64,000 nucleotides of DNA from Zeugodacus cucurbitae (Eukaryota; Arthropoda; Insecta; Diptera; Tephritidae), in assembly GCF_028554725.1 (NCBI RefSeq), contig NC_071667.1, positions 28,229,501-28,293,500 of the forward strand, read 5' to 3'. A program made the translations under genes and the position numbers. The notes below the pieces were generated by a model. That model had not been told where the DNA came from, made no database searches, and worked only from the letters and a program-made list of their open reading frames with translations. This document shows, piece after piece, positions 60,481 through 64,000 of this stretch. Positions within the stretch are counted from its first letter, which is position 1. Each line of letters starts with the position of its first letter.

Positions 60481-62147
60481 AAGTTCCTAAAACGTGATAT
60501 AGTTGCATAGGAAAAATATATTAGAGTTTAAATAAAACATAAAAAATAATAATACAAAAATAGTGCGAAAAATAAGAAAATCTACTATATGTACAACAAC
60601 AACAAAAACAAAAGCAAATCGAGCAAATACAAAGCAGCGTGTGCTGGCGAGAAAAAGCAAGCAAGCAGAAGTTTAGAATAAATACAGTGTGGGCAAATAG
60701 TAGTGGGATGCATGCAGTGATGTGCGATTAAAAAAAAAACAACAACAAAAGCAAAAAGCTACTCAAAATATTGAATTGAGAAAAAAGCTTATGAAAGAGT
60801 GCCCAATTAAAAAATGTGCGAAAAGTTTAAAATAATAAAAACAGTGTACGATTGCCACTAAAACAAAAAAAAACTAGGAAATATTATTTTTTTAGTGAAG
60901 GCAAAGAAAAAATAAGTTTCTATTCAAAGTAAGTAAAAAATAAAATATCAAAATTAGACACAATGCGTGCCGTTTTGTCGTCTGCTGTGAAGAGTATTTA
61001 TTTCAAAACCAAAGTTCCTATGCGAAAGTGCAAAAAGTGAATGTGACAAGCAAAAAGTGTTGCTAACCAAGTTCACGAAATAAAATGGTGAAATAAAAAG
61101 ATTTAGAAATAAAGAAAACCAAACTAGGAGTGAATTTATGAATTGAAATATATATATATATGTAATAATAAGCAAAACCGAAATGACACCACAACTAACG
61201 GAGCATGGAATGTAGTGATAAAAAATAAGCTGACATGAGAGTAATACAACATAAATTGTGAATATCGTTGGCACAAGAAAGAGCAAAACGTATTAATCAG
61301 TACAAAGAAAAACGTTAGTAGTGAATTAAGAGTAATAACATTTGAAGTAAAGAAGAAAATATAGCGCAAATTTAAGTACAACAATAATAACAATACAAAT
61401 GTAGCATAATCTGTAACGAAAGAAGATGATTGTAGTCGGAGAACATAACAGTAATTAAATAGATAAAAATCATATCAAAAACTACTTAAGTGACAAAGAA
61501 ATGATCATTCAACCGCTCTTAACATTTAATATATTTCAAAATAAATAAATAATAATGAGGAATTACGAATAGGAGTTAGCTACAAAGTAAAAAAAGAACA
61601 AGAAGCTAATGTGGAAAAGTGAATTACATAAGTAAAGTAAACAAAGTTCCTAAAACTTAATATAGAGAAAAAACAATTAGACACCTAATATAAAAAGTAT
61701 TTACTTAAATAATAAATATTAAAAGAAATATTTTAATTAAAAATAAAAAATATTAAAATCATTAAAACGAAAAAATAATTTAATTAACCGAAATAAAAAA
61801 TATATATAAAAATAAACTAAAAATAATGCTGCTTGGCATTAAATATTGCAAAAAAGTTTATATTATAAAAATCATTTAAAAAAATTTTAATCGAAAGGTT
61901 GAAAATATCAGCAAAAAAACTAACGCGAACAGCCGGAAGTAGACTTTCCGTTAAGCAAAAAACCAAGCATATCTATGTACAATAAAATATTTAATTCACC
62001 AACACTTTTAACCGCTAAAACGTCGCAAAACACTTGAAAGTGAATGCTCAATTGCGAAACTGTTGCAATTGTTTGAGTTCCACAAGTATTCAACGTAGCA
62101 TGCTTAAAGGCGCAGCATAAGTATACACAGCGCACCCTTAAAGAACA
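60481..62147 (+). promoter_or_regulatory. Probable A-rich 5' leader of exon 1B
   Basis: The plus strand is strikingly A-rich for 1.6 kb, with AAGTG, GAAAAAA and AATAAAAA runs. This is typical of long untranslated leaders of fly developmental genes. One upstream frame (60589-60681) starts at ATG and encodes 30 residues, MYNNNKNKSKSSKYK onward; it would be a uORF if the leader is transcribed. Long minus-strand frames here (60954-61393) are the shadow of A-richness. No start site is assigned, and an unseen leader intron is possible. Confidence 0.4.
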
Positions 62148-62759
62148 ATGAATATGCCACCCAACACAATGAACTGTTGCACTGTATTGCCACCGTCTGC
62201 AGATACCATTCTGCGACACAATGATACGCAGCACATTTTGTCGTTGGCCAGCAGCCACAACATCGCCACGGCGCAACAGTTGGCCGACGTGCAGGAGTTG
62301 TATACGCGGCGGCACAGACGGATGCGCGCCAGCAACGTTTACAAAAACCCCGTTCAATGTATAAACTCTACGTCGGCATCACCAACGCCGCCGACGCCGA
62401 CGACGTCGCTACATGCACGAACGCCAACACCAGCAGCGGCACCGTTCCTAATGCCAGCGGATTTCTACAAAAGTTTACTCGTCAGCGCCGCCGCTCTGCA
62501 GCAACAACAGCAGCACCAACATCAGCTGGATCAGCAAAAGAAATTATATGAAAGCGAAGCTGTGCTTGAGTACGAGCGCAAATCGCCGCCACATCAAAAG
62601 CGTGCTACGCATTCGCCATCTAAGACCGCTCGCTTTTCGCGTAATTTCTTCTTCTCGGCGGCAGCTGCTGCTGCAGCTGTTCAACGCAACACTGTTACAG
62701 CGGAAGAGCTCAGTGAGGCGACCGGCGACTCTAATGACAGCGCGAGCGGTAGCAATCAC
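62148..62759 (+). CDS. Alternative first coding exon 1B, Gln/Ala-rich N-terminus
   Basis: It encodes 204 residues, from MNMPPNTMNCCTVLPPSADT to GDSNDSASGSNH. The start has A at -3 (GAACAATGA), with an in-frame TAA three codons upstream. Residues 20-60 look helical and end in a basic RRHRRMR cluster (54-60). Residues 74-100 are Pro/Thr/Ala-rich. Residues 103-135 carry a Gln/His tract (118-126). Residues 144-165 are basic with SPP and SPSK sites. Seven alanines follow at 171-177, then an acidic Ser-rich end. The coding frame stops right after a GTTAGT donor in phase 0, matching the phase of exon 1A and of the acceptor at 63775. It is probably the N-terminus of a second isoform. Gene identity is not recognised. 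Confidence 0.75.
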
Positions 62760-62765
62760 GTTAGT
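62760..62765 (+). promoter_or_regulatory. Splice donor of exon 1B
   Basis: CAC|GTTAGT. It is a weaker fit than GTRAGT, but the in-frame stop TGA directly follows (VS then stop), so splicing here is needed to reach the shared exon. The implied intron is 1015 bp. Confidence 0.65.
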
Positions 62766-63761
62766 TGATGGAAAAGTAATTAGTTATAAGATTGAGTATA
62801 TTCAGATATCACTCTCCGTACGGTTGATTCTTTAACTAAGTATGTTGAAGATATTTCGTTCAGCTGCTTGCTATAGCATATTTCTTTAACTAGGTTTCTA
62901 GGTTCTCTTAGAATTGCGTGGAGTTCTGAGGATTTATGCTGCACTAAGGTACATGTTCTACAGTCTTTTGAGTTTTGATCATGTTGACAAGATGTATATT
63001 CAGTGCCTTCACCGTAATTGTCCTAGCTGGGGTGGATATGATATTTACGAGTAATTTAGTAATTTATGCTAATCGAACTATCCTCGCTTAATTAGTTTCT
63101 AACAAACGCCTCACTAGTCCATATATTTTAAACTCAACCATAGACATGGTAGTCAGTAGTCAATATAAAGGGTGTACGGGGACTGAATGAATATTAGGAT
63201 ATACATATGTTATAAGGTCGCATGGGAGATATGTTAAAGTGGAAGAACGGAAATGAATATAGAGGAGTATGGTGGTTGGGAAGATATGGACAGATTGCTT
63301 TTTGGAGAAAAGAAAAGAATTACAAAAGACACTTGATACACTAAAGTGATGAATAACTTTGGCAATTTTGCAGATATCTACAGTAAATCTTTGTATATAA
63401 GACTAAACTTCAATTGAAGGATTTCAATATTTTTCTCCAGCATTTTATTAATTATTGGCCTAAGTGCTCTAGCGGGTCCACACCTGGCCATACCAAACCT
63501 ATTAGTTGCTTGTCTATGAATCTTATCAAAATAAGGGGAAATATATACAGCTGTTATGAAACCCAAAGGGGTATGTAATATACATATTCTTTCAGATCTT
63601 ATATATATTTTTAACAAACAAAAGATCTACAGATATTAATAAAATATATTATCTTACTAATTTTAGAGTCTACAATGAAATGCTCAATATTTTTAACATA
63701 CAAGTTTTTGTGTATTGTAATTGCTTGAATGCAAAATAATTCCATTCATCACTTACTGTTT
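62766..63761. other. Intron between exon 1B and the shared exon
   Basis: AT-rich, with no frame or repeat I can support. A polypyrimidine stretch forms at its 3' end. Confidence 0.55.
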
Positions 63762-63777
63762 TCTTTTTTCGCAGAAG
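63762..63777 (+). promoter_or_regulatory. Splice acceptor with tandem CAGAAG
   Basis: TTTTCTTTTTTCGCAG gives a strong polypyrimidine tract and AG at 63773-63774. The next three bases are AAG, so a second AG falls at 63776-63777. This is a NAGNAG tandem acceptor that could add or drop one Lys without changing frame. Confidence 0.7.
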
Positions 63778-64000
63778 CCCAACAATTATTCGTGGCCCCT
63801 GGCAGCTGTCACGCCACCGAGCACAATAGGCGCGCAAGCAAATACAATAGCTCCAACCAGCAGTAGTTCTTCACATCATATTACTCTGCTACCGTCTTCC
63901 GGTTCGGGCACACCGACACCTCCCGTCGGCGGATTAGATTTACATGCCGCGGTCACCGCTGAAGCCACACACAATTTCGAGAGCGCGCTAAAGTCACCCG
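63775..64000 (+). CDS. Shared internal exon, partial (runs off the window)
   Basis: It is open for 75 codons plus one base to the window edge, starting KPNNYSWPLAAVTPPSTIGA in phase 0. A Thr/Ser-rich stretch, TSSSSSHHITLLPSSGSGTP, is followed by TPPVGGLDLHAAVTAEATHN and FESALKSP. Codon use is GC-rich at third positions, unlike the flanking intron. Either exon 1A or exon 1B joins it without breaking frame. It looks like a disordered activation-type or linker region. The DNA-binding or other domain that would identify the gene must lie further right. Confidence 0.8.

Noticed and set aside
60954..61393. Minus-strand frames rich in Phe and Leu that look like membrane segments
   Set aside because: They are the complement of an A-rich leader. 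Hydrophobicity comes from poly-T.
62544..62835. Overlapping plus-strand frames 62357-62551 and 62548-62835 as separate genes
   Set aside because: They overlap the better supported exon 1B frame and have Arg/Ala-rich composition from out-of-frame reading.

Overview
The window is AT-rich eukaryotic DNA, almost certainly from a fly. A tephritid fruit fly of the Bactrocera/Zeugodacus type is my inference, from the repeat families and from long introns with little coding sequence. Most short open frames are chance or transposon debris. I found no rRNA, tRNA, CRISPR or bacterial-type operon.

One host gene is well supported, on the + strand, covering roughly the right third. It has two mutually exclusive 5' coding exons. 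Exon 1A (41409-41912) encodes a His/Pro-rich N-terminus with an IKIE sumoylation-type motif. Exon 1B (62148-62759) encodes a Gln/Ala-rich N-terminus. Both end in phase 0 at a GT donor, and both can join in frame to a shared exon that opens at 63775 and runs off the window. This implies two promoters about 21 kb apart that give proteins with different N-termini. The composition suggests a transcriptional regulator, but I do not recognise the gene. A-rich, leader-like sequence lies upstream of exon 1B (about 60.5-62.1 kb), upstream of exon 1A (about 40.6-41.4 kb), and possibly at 37.8-38.3 kb.

The rest is transposon-rich. Eight copies and one fragment of a 0.8-1.2 kb family occur on both strands. 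Its ends carry TATACTCTCGCAA and the inverse near the other end, followed by a small hairpin, with an internal (GTCY)n tract. This is the DINE-1/mini-me (Helentron-associated) architecture. Other elements are a Tc1-like transposase tail (1-262), a retrotransposon 5' remnant (6841-7560), an I/LOA/R1-type C-terminal fragment (9491-9895), and three copies of an RTE-like LINE (12.1-13.3, 17.8-19.4 and 20.5-21.0 kb). There are also a probable hAT MITE (15917-16095), a pogo-like MITE with perfect 23-bp TIRs (22223-22789), a mellifera-type mariner (27044-28236) and a PIF/Harbinger transposase remnant (43231-43720).

The most unusual locus is 56887-59043. A pair of 28-bp inverted repeats encloses a small minus-strand gene with an ATG, a stop and an AATAAA. 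A DINE-like element has inserted inside its reading frame. The frame resumes on the far side if a single base is assigned to the target, so this works as a record of an insertion.
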